Assembly: GCF_044628455.1 (NCBI RefSeq)
Contig: NZ_JBIYZW010000002.1
Location: forward strand, 1,270,945 to 1,334,944
DNA length: 64,000 nucleotides
Direction: 5' to 3'
Source of the DNA: Solirubrum sp044628455
Lineage (GTDB): Bacteria; Bacteroidota; Bacteroidia; Cytophagales; Hymenobacteraceae
Position 1 is the stretch's first letter; every line of letters begins with the position of its first letter. Made by a program: the position numbers and the translations under genes. This document shows, one piece after another, positions 52,576 through 60,861 of this stretch. The notes below the pieces were generated by a model. The model made no database searches, was not told the DNA's origin, and saw only the letters and a program-made list of their open reading frames with translations.

Positions 52576-54306
52576 TTAAAAATCCTGCTTCAGCCACTGC
52601 CGGAAACTGGCCTGCTGGGCCGGGGTAGCCGCGGGCAGCTTGTCGACGGTAACCTTATTCCAGTAGCGGGGTGTTGGTTCGGGCGAGATGCTTACCGTCA
52701 GCAGCCGATCCTGGCGAAAGACCGTAAAATCGTAGCTGGGCTGCCCGCTGCTGAGCAGGGTTTGCAGGTTCATATCCACGCGGCGGCCGTTCACGGCTAC
52801 TACCTGGTCGTCCACGGTCAGGCCGCGGGCGGCCGGCGAATCGGGGTAGATGTCGGTTACCTCGGTACGCTCGTTTTTGACGATGGTGCGGAAGCCGAAC
52901 CGGCCCTCGGAAGCCGAGGCGTTGGGCTGTACCATCAAGGTGCAGCCCACGAAGTGCAGTGCGTCGTCCAGCGGCCCTTCCAGCTCGGCCGTGCCATAGA
53001 TGTGCTGCTCGAAGTACCAGCTCATGTCTTCACCGGCCACTTCCGTTACGAGGCGGCGGTAGTCGTCCTCGGTATAGCCGATGCCGGGCTGGCCGAATTC
53101 CAGCCACAGGCGGCGCATCACGTCGTCGAGGCTACGCTGGTGGTTGTGCCGGCGGCGCAGGTGCAGATCAAGCAGCAAAGCCGCCAAAGCACCTTTGTGG
53201 TACACCGACACTTTGCGGTCGGGCACGCCGGGCTTGTAGCCGTCGAGCCACAGATCCATGGAAGCGTCGGCCACCGAGAGGTTGTAGCGGCCGTGGTCGT
53301 CGTAGTGCTTGCGCAGCACCGTGTTCAGCTCGTCGAAGTACTGCTCGGCGGCGCGCACCCCGGCGCGGGCCAGCAGGTATTCGCCGTAATAGGTGGTAAT
53401 GCCTTCGGCCACGAAACAGGTGCGGAAGTAATTCTCGCGGGTGTAGTCGTAGGGCATCATCTCGGCGGGCCGGATGGTCTTGATGTTCCAGCAGTGAAAC
53501 AGCTCGTGGCAGCTCACGCCCAGAAACTCCTTGTACAGCCCCTCGGTCATCAGCAGCTCGGCCGGGCCCAGCACGATGACGGTGGAGGTGAGGTGCTCGA
53601 CGCCGTGGTAGTGCTTGTAGGGCAGGATTTCGTTGAGGAAATGAAACTCCCGCGCCGGAAACGAGCCGAACAGCCGCAACTGCTCCTCGGTGAAAGCCTG
53701 GAAGTCGCGCAGAATCACGTCCCAGCGCGGCTGCAGTTCCCCCTGCATCCACACGTGGAAGGGCAGGCCCCCGGCCTCGTAACGGGCGTGGTGCAGCGTG
53801 GGGGAGGCAATCAGCGGCGAATCTACCAGCTCGTCGAACGAGGCGGCCTGGAGCACGTGCGGCGCCAATTGCTTCATGCCGCAGGCCACCTGCCAGTTTT
53901 CGGGCAACGCCAGGTGCAGCTCGCAGGACTCGGTGCGGCGGCCTTCGGCATACATGAAGCACTGAATCCCGTTCAGGTACAGCTGCGACTCGTCGAGCCA
54001 GGAGCCGCCGGCATCCATCTGGTGGGCGTAGAAGTTGTACTGCACCCGCACGGTGCGCCCGGCCGCGTCGGCCACCTGCCAGCGGTCTTTGGTGAGTTTC
54101 TGCAGCGACAGGGGCTGCCCGGTAGCCGCGTCGCAGGCTTCCACGCGCTGAATTTTCTGCCCGAAGTTTTGCAGCTCGTAGCGGCCGGGCCGCCAGGCGG
54201 GCAATTGCAACTCCAGCGGGGCGGCGTCGGCCGGCACGGCCAGCTGCATTTGCACTTGCAGGTAGAACGTGAGCGGGTTCTGAAAGGAAACGTAGTAGTG
54301 AATCAT
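52576..54306 (-). CDS. M61-family (glycyl aminopeptidase-like) metallopeptidase with PDZ domain
   Basis: 576 residues from the ATG at 54306; no signal peptide, so probably cytoplasmic. The N-terminal beta domain (1-150: QLPAWRPGRYELQNFGQKIQ, VQYNFYAHQMDAGGSWLDES) precedes the catalytic domain. That domain has CHELFHCWNIKTIRPAEM, i.e. zinc motif H267-E268-x-x-H271, and the third ligand Glu in FVAEGITTYYGEYLLARAG (about E301). A PDZ domain follows near residues 470-545 (RTEVTDIYPDSPAARGLTVD DQVVAVNGRRVD). Zinc aminopeptidases of this family cleave N-terminal Gly/Ala. Peptide turnover is the probable role. Confidence 0.93.
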   Translation of the reverse strand: MIHYYVSFQNPLTFYLQVQMQLAVPADAAPLELQLPAWRPGRYELQNFGQKIQRVEACDAATGQPLSLQKLTKDRWQVADAAGRTVRVQYNFYAHQMDAGGSWLDESQLYLNGIQCFMYAEGRRTESCELHLALPENWQVACGMKQLAPHVLQAASFDELVDSPLIASPTLHHARYEAGGLPFHVWMQGELQPRWDVILRDFQAFTEEQLRLFGSFPAREFHFLNEILPYKHYHGVEHLTSTVIVLGPAELLMTEGLYKEFLGVSCHELFHCWNIKTIRPAEMMPYDYTRENYFRTCFVAEGITTYYGEYLLARAGVRAAEQYFDELNTVLRKHYDDHGRYNLSVADASMDLWLDGYKPGVPDRKVSVYHKGALAALLLDLHLRRRHNHQRSLDDVMRRLWLEFGQPGIGYTEDDYRRLVTEVAGEDMSWYFEQHIYGTAELEGPLDDALHFVGCTLMVQPNASASEGRFGFRTIVKNERTEVTDIYPDSPAARGLTVDDQVVAVNGRRVDMNLQTLLSSGQPSYDFTVFRQDRLLTVSISPEPTPRYWNKVTVDKLPAATPAQQASFRQWLKQDF

Positions 54307-54414
54307 GGGCGGCACCGGGCGCGAAACGCTCTACAAAGCTACGGGGGAATACGCAGGCGAAGGCAGCAAAGTGCGCGGCTGCCCGAACTTTCTTAGCCCC
54401 TGAATAGCCGATGC

Positions 54415-54445
54415 TTGCCTTTGTTGGCGCAAGTTCTTACCTTTG
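54415..54445 (+). promoter_or_regulatory. Promoter of rpmH-rnpA
   Basis: TTG (54415-54417), 20-base spacer, TACCTTTG (54438-54445), 26 bases before the rpmH ATG. Matches the Bacteroidota consensus. Confidence 0.87.
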
Positions 54446-54471
54446 CCGGCCTTACCTAACCGTGCCACGTC

Positions 54472-54630
54472 ATGAAAAGAACGTTTCAGCCTTCGCAGCG
54501 CAAGCGTCGTAACAAACACGGCTTCCGTCTGCGCATGGAAACCGCTAACGGCCGCCGCACCCTGGCTGCCCGTCGTAAAAAAGGCCGCAAGCGCCTGACC
54601 GTGTCGGACGAAGGCCGTCATAAGCGCTAA
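54472..54630 (+). CDS. rpmH: 50S ribosomal protein L34
   Basis: 52 residues: MKRTFQPSQRKRRNKHGFRL, then RMETANGRRTLAARRKKGRK and RLTVSDEGRHKR. The first 44 residues are the universal L34 sequence, and the extra tail is common in Bacteroidota. It is a basic protein of the large subunit. Promoter just upstream; rnpA follows after 40 bases, the conserved bacterial pair. Confidence 0.98.
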   Translation: MKRTFQPSQRKRRNKHGFRLRMETANGRRTLAARRKKGRKRLTVSDEGRHKR

Positions 54631-54670
54631 ACTGCTGACGGCTGCTGCCCCCTCGCCCCAGCTGAACGTT

Positions 54671-55105
54671 ATGACGCCGGGTGCGCGCTCCTACGAATTT
54701 CCGAAAGAAGAACACTTGTGCCGCAAGAAGCTCATCGACGAGCTTTTCGGCCAGGGTTCTTCTTTTGGTTTATACCCCCTGCGCCTGGTATGGCGGCCCC
54801 GGCCCGAGCTGACTACCACCGAGCCGCCCCAGGTACTGGTAAGCGTATCCAAGCGCAGCTTCAAGCGGGCCGTCGACCGCAACTACCTCAAGCGGCTGTT
54901 GCGCGAGGCTTACCGGCTCAACAAACACCGCCTACTCGAAGCCCCGGGCGGCCACGGCGTGGGCCAGCTGGCCATCATCTACACCGGCAAGGAAAAAAAG
55001 CCTTTCGCCATCGTGGAGAATAAATTAATTTCAGGGCTGGAGCGTTTGTTACGCACCCCCGGCGGCGGAGCCACGGCCCCCAACGCAACTTCGCCAACGG
55101 TCTGA
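54671..55105 (+). CDS. rnpA: Ribonuclease P protein component
   Basis: 144 residues; protein cofactor of the RNase P ribozyme that trims 5' ends of pre-tRNAs. Core RNP motifs: LCRKKLIDELFGQGSSFGLY, PPQVLVSVSKRSFKRAVDRN YLKRLLREAYRLNKHRL (the RNR box, here SKRSFKRAVDRNYLKR). The C-terminal 20 residues are variable. The start is uncertain: the ATG at 54671 gives MTPGARSYEFPKEEHLCRKK, a good family start. Followed after 29 bases by a CtpA-type protease instead of yidC. Confidence 0.95.
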   Translation: MTPGARSYEFPKEEHLCRKKLIDELFGQGSSFGLYPLRLVWRPRPELTTTEPPQVLVSVSKRSFKRAVDRNYLKRLLREAYRLNKHRLLEAPGGHGVGQLAIIYTGKEKKPFAIVENKLISGLERLLRTPGGGATAPNATSPTV

Positions 55106-55134
55106 GCGTCTGTCCTGATACAGTTGCCTGCCCT

Positions 55135-56841
55135 ATGAACGTTCGCAAATCTACCCTCGGCCTGCTGGCCGGTGCTACCCTGCTGTTTTCGGCCCAAACG
55201 GTTTCGACCGACAGCGAGCGGTACTTCGAAATAGCCAAGAACCTCGACATCTTCGCCACCCTCTTCAAGGAGGTGAACACGTACTACGTGGACGAGGTGA
55301 CGCCCGCCAAGATGGTGAAGACCGGCATCGACGCGATGCTGAAGTCGCTGGACCCCTACACCAACTATATTCCCGAGGACGACATCGAAGACTTCCGCAC
55401 CATGACCACCGGCCAGTACGGTGGCATTGGGGCCATTGTGGTGAAGCGCGGCGGCAAGACGGTAGTGCAAACGGCCTACGAGGGCTACCCGGCCCAAAAA
55501 GCCGGCCTGCTGCCTGGCGACGAGATTCTGTCGATCAACGGTGTGAGCCTCGACAAGAAAACCAACTCCGACATCAGCAAGCTGCTCAAGGGCCAGGCCA
55601 ACTCCACCGTGAAGCTGATGGTGACCCGCTACGGGCAGGAGCAGCCGGCCGAAATCAACATTACCCGCGACAAGATTCAGGTGGACAACGTGCCCTACTA
55701 CGGCATGCTCACCAACGACATCGGCTACTTCCAGCTCTCGGGCTTTACCGTGGACGCGGCCCGCGAGGTGCGTAATGCCGTGACCAAGCTCAAGGAGCAG
55801 GGCGCCAAGAAAATCGTGTTCGACCTTCGCGACAATCCCGGTGGCCTGCTCAACGAGTCGGTGAACATCTCCAACCTGTTTGTCGACAAGGGGCTCGACA
55901 TCGTGAGCACCAAGGGCAAGGTGACCGAGTGGAACAAAACCTACAAGGCCCTCGACGCCCCGCTCGACACCCAGATTCCCTTGGCCATCATCACCTCCAA
56001 CCGCTCGGCCTCGGCTTCCGAAATTGTGACGGGGGTGATGCAGGACTACGACCGCGCCGTCATCATTGGGGAGCGGACCTTCGGCAAGGGGCTGGTGCAG
56101 GCCACCCGCCCGCTGAGCTACAACTCGCAGCTGAAGGTGACTACCGCCAAGTACTACATTCCCAGCGGCCGCTGCATCCAGGAAATCGACTATGCTCACC
56201 GCGCCGACGACGGTTCGTTGGGCAAGTTTCCCGATTCGCTGCGCACGGCATTCAAAACCCAGGCCGGCCGCGTGGTGTACGACGGCGGCGGCGTGGCCCC
56301 CGACGTGGAGGTGAAAGACCCCGAAATTGCGGAAATCACCCGCGTGCTGCTCCAGAAAAACTACCTCTTCGACTTCGCCACCCGCTACCGGGCCGAGCAC
56401 CCCACCATTGCGCCGGCCCGCGAGTTTCAGCTCAGCGACGCCGACTACCAGAAGTTCGTGCAGTTTCTGCAGGGCAAGGACATCAACTACTCCACCCACG
56501 TAGAAAAAGCCCTGGCCAGCCTCTCCAAGGAAGCCAAGGACGAAAAGCACTACGACGACGTGAAGGCCGAGCTGGAAGCCATCCGCAAAAAGGTGTCGAC
56601 CAACAAGAGCAACGACCTGGTGCGCTTCAAGCCCGAAATCCGGGAGCTGCTCGAGCAGGAAATCGTGTCGCGCTACTACTTCCAGAAGGGTGGCATCGAG
56701 GCCTCGTTCGACGACGACCCCAACATCCTGGCCGCCGTGCAGGTGCTCAACGACCAGCCCCGCTACGCCTCCCTGCTCAAGCCCGGCGGCAAATCGGCCA
56801 GCGCCATGAAAAGCTCCGGCACCACCAGCAACAAGCAGTAG
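55135..56841 (+). CDS. S41-family carboxy-terminal processing protease (CtpA/Prc-like)
   Basis: 568 residues. Signal/anchor MNVRKSTLGLLAGATLLFSA; N-terminal helices (30-90: LFKEVNTYYVDEVTPAKMVK); PDZ domain about 95-170 (GGIGAIVVKRGGKTVVQTAY, AGLLPGDEILSINGVSL); protease core with LRDNPGGLLNESV (235-247), nucleophile in SNRSASASEIVTGVMQDYDR (S293/S295), general-base K318 in GERTFGKGLVQATRP. The C-terminal 200 residues (RAEHPTIAPAREFQLSDADY onward) are extra compared with CtpA of proteobacteria and helical. It degrades or trims envelope proteins from the C-terminus. Ends with Lys/Ser-rich tail. Confidence 0.95.
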   Translation: MNVRKSTLGLLAGATLLFSAQTVSTDSERYFEIAKNLDIFATLFKEVNTYYVDEVTPAKMVKTGIDAMLKSLDPYTNYIPEDDIEDFRTMTTGQYGGIGAIVVKRGGKTVVQTAYEGYPAQKAGLLPGDEILSINGVSLDKKTNSDISKLLKGQANSTVKLMVTRYGQEQPAEINITRDKIQVDNVPYYGMLTNDIGYFQLSGFTVDAAREVRNAVTKLKEQGAKKIVFDLRDNPGGLLNESVNISNLFVDKGLDIVSTKGKVTEWNKTYKALDAPLDTQIPLAIITSNRSASASEIVTGVMQDYDRAVIIGERTFGKGLVQATRPLSYNSQLKVTTAKYYIPSGRCIQEIDYAHRADDGSLGKFPDSLRTAFKTQAGRVVYDGGGVAPDVEVKDPEIAEITRVLLQKNYLFDFATRYRAEHPTIAPAREFQLSDADYQKFVQFLQGKDINYSTHVEKALASLSKEAKDEKHYDDVKAELEAIRKKVSTNKSNDLVRFKPEIRELLEQEIVSRYYFQKGGIEASFDDDPNILAAVQVLNDQPRYASLLKPGGKSASAMKSSGTTSNKQ

Positions 56842-56868
56842 CCCGCCGGGCCCTACCTTTGCCTCTCG

Positions 56869-56900
56869 AAAGCAGACCTCACCGCGGGTCTGCTTTTTTG
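56869..56900 (+). terminator. Intrinsic terminator of the rpmH-rnpA-protease unit
   Basis: AAAGCAGACC / GGGTCTGCTTTTTT with a 7-base loop. A TACCTTTG box (56854-56861) lies just before it, on the same strand, and may be chance or a promoter for the next gene. Confidence 0.88.
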
Positions 56901-56916
56901 TTGCCTTCCTCCGTCC

Positions 56917-57456
56917 ATGACCAACCCCGTCCTGCAAGCCAAACATTGGCAAATCTTTCTGCTGCTCGCGGCTCCCACCGTGCTCAGTTGGTTTGTACGC
57001 GACGAACTGGTCAGCGACGTGCTGGCGCTGCTGACGAGCGGTTTGGTGCTCATCTGGCTGGGCCTGCTGGGCAATAGCCTGTACCTAGAAGATGGGCCAC
57101 GCTACAAATTCAATGTTGCCTGGTTTCTGTTTGACGTAGTAGTCGTGTTAGTGGCATTGGCAGTCAGCTTGCTGCTGGCAAGCGACGATTTCCACGTCAC
57201 GGGTACTTCCATTAAAGCCAAAGGCTGGGCCATGCTGCCCATGCTCTACGTGCTGTTTGCCCGTTGGCATACCGTTTGGCTGCCGGCCGCGCTGCTGGTT
57301 GCCATTGAGCAGAAGCGGCGCCCCAGTTTAGGCGAATACACCATCCCTTTTCTGTTGCTGGCAAACTGGCCCATCGGCATCTGGTTTATTCAGCCCCGCA
57401 TCAACCGCCTCTACGCCGCCCGGCAAGCCGACTCGCCGGAGTATTCTCGTTCCTGA
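56917..57456 (+). CDS. Four-helix membrane protein of unknown function
   Basis: 179 residues. Hydrophobic stretches: QIFLLLAAPTVLSWFV, SDVLALLTSGLVLIWLGLLG, FNVAWFLFDVVVVLVALAVS LLLA, MLPMLYVLFARWHTVWLPAA LLVAI, and a final YTIPFLLLANWPIGIWFIQP. The tail ends RINRLYAARQADSPEYSRS. It resembles small uncharacterised Bacteroidota proteins of the type seen beside envelope genes. No catalytic motif. Separated from the protease gene by a terminator, so it is a new unit. Confidence 0.75.
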   Translation: MTNPVLQAKHWQIFLLLAAPTVLSWFVRDELVSDVLALLTSGLVLIWLGLLGNSLYLEDGPRYKFNVAWFLFDVVVVLVALAVSLLLASDDFHVTGTSIKAKGWAMLPMLYVLFARWHTVWLPAALLVAIEQKRRPSLGEYTIPFLLLANWPIGIWFIQPRINRLYAARQADSPEYSRS

Positions 57457-57576
57457 CTTAGCAAAAGGCATCGAATCCTAAGCCGCCCTGCAGGGTGTGG
57501 TATAAACGCGCCTCAGCCAATTCCCCAGCCGCGTAGCGGCGCCATAATGGTAGAAGGCCGGCTTTGGCATATTCCT

Positions 57577-57632
57577 GAGCGGCCACGCAGCGGCACGTTT
57601 CCGCCCCGGAGGGTGCCGCTGCACGGCCGCTC
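57577..57632. repeat. REP-like imperfect 20-bp inverted repeat upstream of tsaB
   Basis: GAGCGGCCACGCAGCGGCAC (57577-57596) and GTGCCGCTGCACGGCCGCTC (57613-57632) pair in 18 of 20 positions around a 16-base loop. Nearby CCGCGTAGCGGCGCC at 57530-57544 is a related half-element. It looks like a dispersed hairpin repeat; other copies should exist outside the window. Confidence 0.7.
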
Positions 57633-57726
57633 GGTTGTTCCCATAGGCCAAAGGCTACTTACGGGGCGCGGCTCTACGGCTGGGCTGCTGCGCAGAAAGC
57701 TTCCGACCGGCGTATTTTTGCTCGCC

Positions 57727-58416
57727 ATGCCCCTCATCCTCGCCCTCGAAACGTCTTCGCCCGTCTGCTCGGTAGCCCTGCTGCACGACGGCGCCCTGCT
57801 GGCCGCCTCCGAGCTGCGCCTCGACAAGTCGCACTCCTCGCACCTCACCGTGCTCATCGAGCAGATGCTCTCGAATACTGGCTTTACGCTCGCGCAGCTG
57901 TCGGCCGTGGCCGTGGCCGACGGGCCGGGCTCCTACACTGGCCTGCGCATTGGCGCCGCCGCGGCCAAGGGGCTGTGCTACGCCCTGGGCTTGCCGCTGC
58001 TGGCGGTGGGCACCCTGCCCGCCCTGGCGCACCAGGTAGCTCGGCAGATACCCGGCGCCGCCGGCTACCGCTTCGCGCCCCTGCTCGATGCCCGCCGCAT
58101 GGAGGTGTACGCCGCCCTGTACCGCGCCGACGGCACCGAGCTGCTGGCCCCCGCACCCCTCATTCTCAGCCCCGAGAGCTTCGCCGCCGAACTGGCCGAG
58201 GGGCCGGTGGTGTTTTTTGGCAGCGGCGCGGCCAAGTTTGAGCCCCTGGTGGCCGGGCAGCCCCACGCCCTGTTCGTGGCCGACGTGCAGCCCGCGGCCA
58301 TTGCCGTGGCCCGGCTAGCCGAAGCCGCCTACGCCCGCCAGGAGTTCCGCGACGTGGCCTACTACGAGCCCTTCTATTTGAAGGAAGTGTACACCACCAC
58401 CCCCAAGCAGGGCTGA
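57727..58416 (+). CDS. tsaB: tRNA threonylcarbamoyladenosine biosynthesis protein TsaB
   Basis: 229 residues from the ATG at 57727, the typical TsaB size. ASKHA fold without full active site: ILALETSSPVCSVALLHDGA (phosphate-1 loop), KSHSSHLTVLIEQMLSNTGF, AVAVADGPGSYTGLRIGAAA AKGL (signature D-G-P-G-S-Y-T-G-L-R), YRFAPLLDARRMEVYAALYR. It is the scaffold partner of TsaD/TsaE in making t6A37 of ANN-decoding tRNAs. TsaD is not in this window. The C-terminal YYEPFYLKEV is the conserved end. Confidence 0.95.
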   Translation: MPLILALETSSPVCSVALLHDGALLAASELRLDKSHSSHLTVLIEQMLSNTGFTLAQLSAVAVADGPGSYTGLRIGAAAAKGLCYALGLPLLAVGTLPALAHQVARQIPGAAGYRFAPLLDARRMEVYAALYRADGTELLAPAPLILSPESFAAELAEGPVVFFGSGAAKFEPLVAGQPHALFVADVQPAAIAVARLAEAAYARQEFRDVAYYEPFYLKEVYTTTPKQG

Positions 58417-58624
58417 GCGCCCGGTAGGAACTGGCCCGCGAGGGGTAGGAACCCCGGCGCGAGCATTTGCTAGGCCGGCACCGGGGTTCGGAGTGGGCGC
58501 GCGGAAGTCATAGGCTTCAGCGCGAGCATCCTGCGCGGCGGCGCGAGCGTCCTGAGGGGGCGCGCGAGTCTCCCAGGCGTTGGCTCGAAGATCCTACGCG
58601 TCAGCGCAAGCATTTTTCGGGCTG
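58415..58624. repeat. Tandem array of eight to ten 21-bp units
   Basis: Units in 21-bp register begin at 58457, 58478, 58499, 58520, 58541, 58562, 58583 and 58604; two weaker ones precede at 58415 and 58436. The best kept part is GCGCGAGC at the unit start; for instance GCGCGAGCATCCTGCGCGGC and GCGCGAGCGTCCTGAGGGGG. If all ten are counted the array is 210 bp. The first unit overlaps the tsaB stop. The minus strand encodes Arg/Leu/Pro heptads, a result of the period. Confidence 0.8.
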
Positions 58625-58764
58625 CGGCCGCGGCGGCGCCGAGGGCGTAGCGGGGCAGGCACGCGGCGGTTACCTTTGCCGCGGCGCCGGGCACCGAACG
58701 AAACCCGCCGGGCGTTGTTTTACCGGCAGCGGCCCCGGCGGCCGTCGCTAGCCAGCTTACCACC

Positions 58765-59274
58765 ATGGACGAAATCATTAACCGCGTGGCGCAAAGCGCC
58801 CTGGTCAGCTTCAACCTCGAAGACCTCAAGCACCCCGGCGAGCGGGTGGTGTACGACATCAAGGACAACCTCTTCCACGGCTTGATCCTGCGCGAAAAGG
58901 ACTTCCGCGACTTCGTGAAAACCCACGACTGGAGCCAGTACGCCGGCAAGAACGTGGCCATCATCTGCTCGGCCGACGCCATTGTGCCCACCTGGGCCTA
59001 CATGCTGCTGGCCTCGAAGCTGCAGGGCCATGCCCACCGCTACGTGTTCGGCTCGCTCGACGCCCTGGAGCAGGAGCTGTTCCACGAGGCCATTGCCGCC
59101 GTCAATGCCGAGGACTACCGCGACGCCAAGGTGGTGGTGAAGGGCTGCGGCCAGGACCCCGTGCCCACCTACGCCTACGTGGCCATCATGCAGAAGCTGC
59201 TGCCGGTAGCTGCCAGCCTGATGTACGGCGAGCCGTGCAGCACCGTGCCTCTGTACAAGCGCCCCAAGGCGTAA
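58765..59274 (+). CDS. DUF2480 family protein
   Basis: 169 residues, cytoplasmic, beginning MDEIINRVAQSALVSFNLED, the characteristic DUF2480 start (I-x-N-R-V-A-x-S). It continues LILREKDFRDFVKTHDWSQY AGKNVAIICSADAIVPTWAY, and a C-terminal VVVKGCGQDPVPTYAYVAIM with a Cys and a conserved P-V-P. The family is confined mainly to Bacteroidota and has no known function. A TACCTTTG box lies at 58671-58678. Confidence 0.93.
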   Translation: MDEIINRVAQSALVSFNLEDLKHPGERVVYDIKDNLFHGLILREKDFRDFVKTHDWSQYAGKNVAIICSADAIVPTWAYMLLASKLQGHAHRYVFGSLDALEQELFHEAIAAVNAEDYRDAKVVVKGCGQDPVPTYAYVAIMQKLLPVAASLMYGEPCSTVPLYKRPKA

Positions 59275-59300
59275 CCGAACCCAGTCGTGAGCCTGCGGCG

Positions 59301-59376
59301 AAGCCGGAGGACCTTTCCCCGCGTACCCCCGGTGCGTGACTCCGACTAAGTCGGCAGCGGGAAGGTCCTCCGGCTT
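59301..59376. terminator. Long inverted repeat after the DUF2480 gene
   Basis: Perfect 15-bp arms AAGCCGGAGGACCTT (59301-59315) and AAGGTCCTCCGGCTT (59362-59376), extended with one bulge by TCCCCGC/GCGGGA. The 46-base loop is unusually long for a plain terminator, though TTTG follows on the plus strand. Confidence 0.6.
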
Positions 59377-59428
59377 TGTTGCGGGATGCCGTTCTTTATC
59401 CCGCATCTTTACCACCCATCCTGCGCGC

Positions 59429-60763
59429 ATGAATCAACCCCCGCCCAGCGTTCCGGTCTACCGCATCGGCCTCTACACCGGCATTGCCATTGTGGTGGCC
59501 AACATGGTGGGCACGGGGGTGTTTACCAGCCTGGGCTTTCAGGTACTCAGCATCGAAAGCGGCTTTGCCTTGCTCATGCTGTGGCTGGTGGGCGGGCTGA
59601 TTGCCCTGTGCGGGGCGCTGTGCTACGGCGAGCTGGCGGCCGCGCTGCCGCGCTCGGGGGGCGAGTACCACTATTTGTCGCGCATCTACCACCCGGCAGT
59701 AGGCTTTTTGTCGGGCTGGGTGTCGGCCACGGTGGGCTTTGCCGCTCCCACGGCGCTGGCGGCCATGGCCCTGGGGCGCTACGCGGTCAGCGTGTGGCCG
59801 GGGCTGCACGCGGGGGGGCTGTCGTTGGCGGTGGTGGTGCTCATCACGGCCGTGCACGTGCGCAGCGCCCGGGCGGGCAGCCGCTTTCAGGTGGCGGCCA
59901 CGGCCCTCAAGGTGGGGCTGCTGCTGTTGTTCATCGGGGCCGGGCTGCTGGCCGAGCCGCAGCCCCTGCGCTTCGTGCCCACCGCGGTAGATTGGCAGCA
60001 GCTGTTGTCGCCGGCCTTCGCGGTGTCGCTCATTTACGTGTCGTACGCCTACTCGGGCTGGAACGCGGCGGTGTATTTGGCCGGCGAAGTGGAGCAGCCC
60101 CAGCGCAGCCTGCCCCGCATGCTGCTGGTGGGAACGGCCGTGGTGGTGGCCCTGTACGTGCTGCTGAACTACGTGTTTCTGCGCACCACGCCGCTGGGTA
60201 CGCTGGCCGGGCAGCTGGAAGTGGGCTACCTCTCGGCCAACCAGATTTTCGGAGTGGGCATCGGGCAGCTCATGGGTGCCGTCATTGCCTTGCTGCTGGT
60301 GTCCACCGTCAGCTCCATGATTTTTGCCGGCCCGCGCATCACCCAGACCATGGGCGAAGATTTGCCGGCCCTACGCTGGCTGGGGCGGCGCAACCGGCGC
60401 GGGCTGCCGGTACGGGCCACGCTGCTGCAATCGGGGCTCACGGTGCTGTTCATCATCACGGCCACCTTCGAGCAGGTGCTCGTGTACGCGGGCTTTGTGC
60501 TGAACTTGTTCACCTTTCTGACGGTGCTGGGCTTGTTTGTGCTGCGCTGGCGGCAGCCCGAGTTGCCGCGGCCCTACCGTACCTGGGGCTACCCGCTCAC
60601 GCCGCTGGTGTTTCTGGCCCTGAGCGGCTGGACGCTGCTTTTTCTGCTGCGCGACAAATTCCTGGAGTCGGTGCTGGGGCTGGCTACCGTGCTGCTGGGC
60701 CTGCTGGTGTACGGGCTGGTGGTGGGCGTGGGTCGGCTGCGCCCGCAGCCGCCGGTAGGGTAG
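59429..60763 (+). CDS. APC-family amino acid permease
   Basis: 444 residues from the ATG at 59429 (MNQPPPSVPVYRIGLYTGIA), which avoids an upstream extension through the inverted repeat. About twelve membrane helices. The family signature of helix 1 is GIAIVVANMVGTGVFTSLGF (unwound G-x-G-x-F segment that binds the alpha-amino/carboxyl group). Other APC marks are ALCYGELAAALPRSGGEYHY LSRIYHP and SYAYSGWNAAVYLAGEVEQP QRSLPRML. It is most like the LAT/heteromeric-type amino acid exchangers of bacteria. Substrate not determinable. It follows a long inverted repeat and stands alone. Confidence 0.93.
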   Translation: MNQPPPSVPVYRIGLYTGIAIVVANMVGTGVFTSLGFQVLSIESGFALLMLWLVGGLIALCGALCYGELAAALPRSGGEYHYLSRIYHPAVGFLSGWVSATVGFAAPTALAAMALGRYAVSVWPGLHAGGLSLAVVVLITAVHVRSARAGSRFQVAATALKVGLLLLFIGAGLLAEPQPLRFVPTAVDWQQLLSPAFAVSLIYVSYAYSGWNAAVYLAGEVEQPQRSLPRMLLVGTAVVVALYVLLNYVFLRTTPLGTLAGQLEVGYLSANQIFGVGIGQLMGAVIALLLVSTVSSMIFAGPRITQTMGEDLPALRWLGRRNRRGLPVRATLLQSGLTVLFIITATFEQVLVYAGFVLNLFTFLTVLGLFVLRWRQPELPRPYRTWGYPLTPLVFLALSGWTLLFLLRDKFLESVLGLATVLLGLLVYGLVVGVGRLRPQPPVG

Positions 60764-60861
60764 GGGGGTAGTGGGCTAGTAGGCTGAGGCGGGCCCGGGG
60801 TAAGCTGGCTGCCGCCCGCGTGGTTCGCTATCTTGCCAGCCCCATTAGCTACATCCTTCCC

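Noticed and set aside
56854..56861. Promoter for the 56917 membrane protein
   Set aside because: TACCTTTG is present but no -33 TTG at the right distance, and the terminator hairpin follows immediately.
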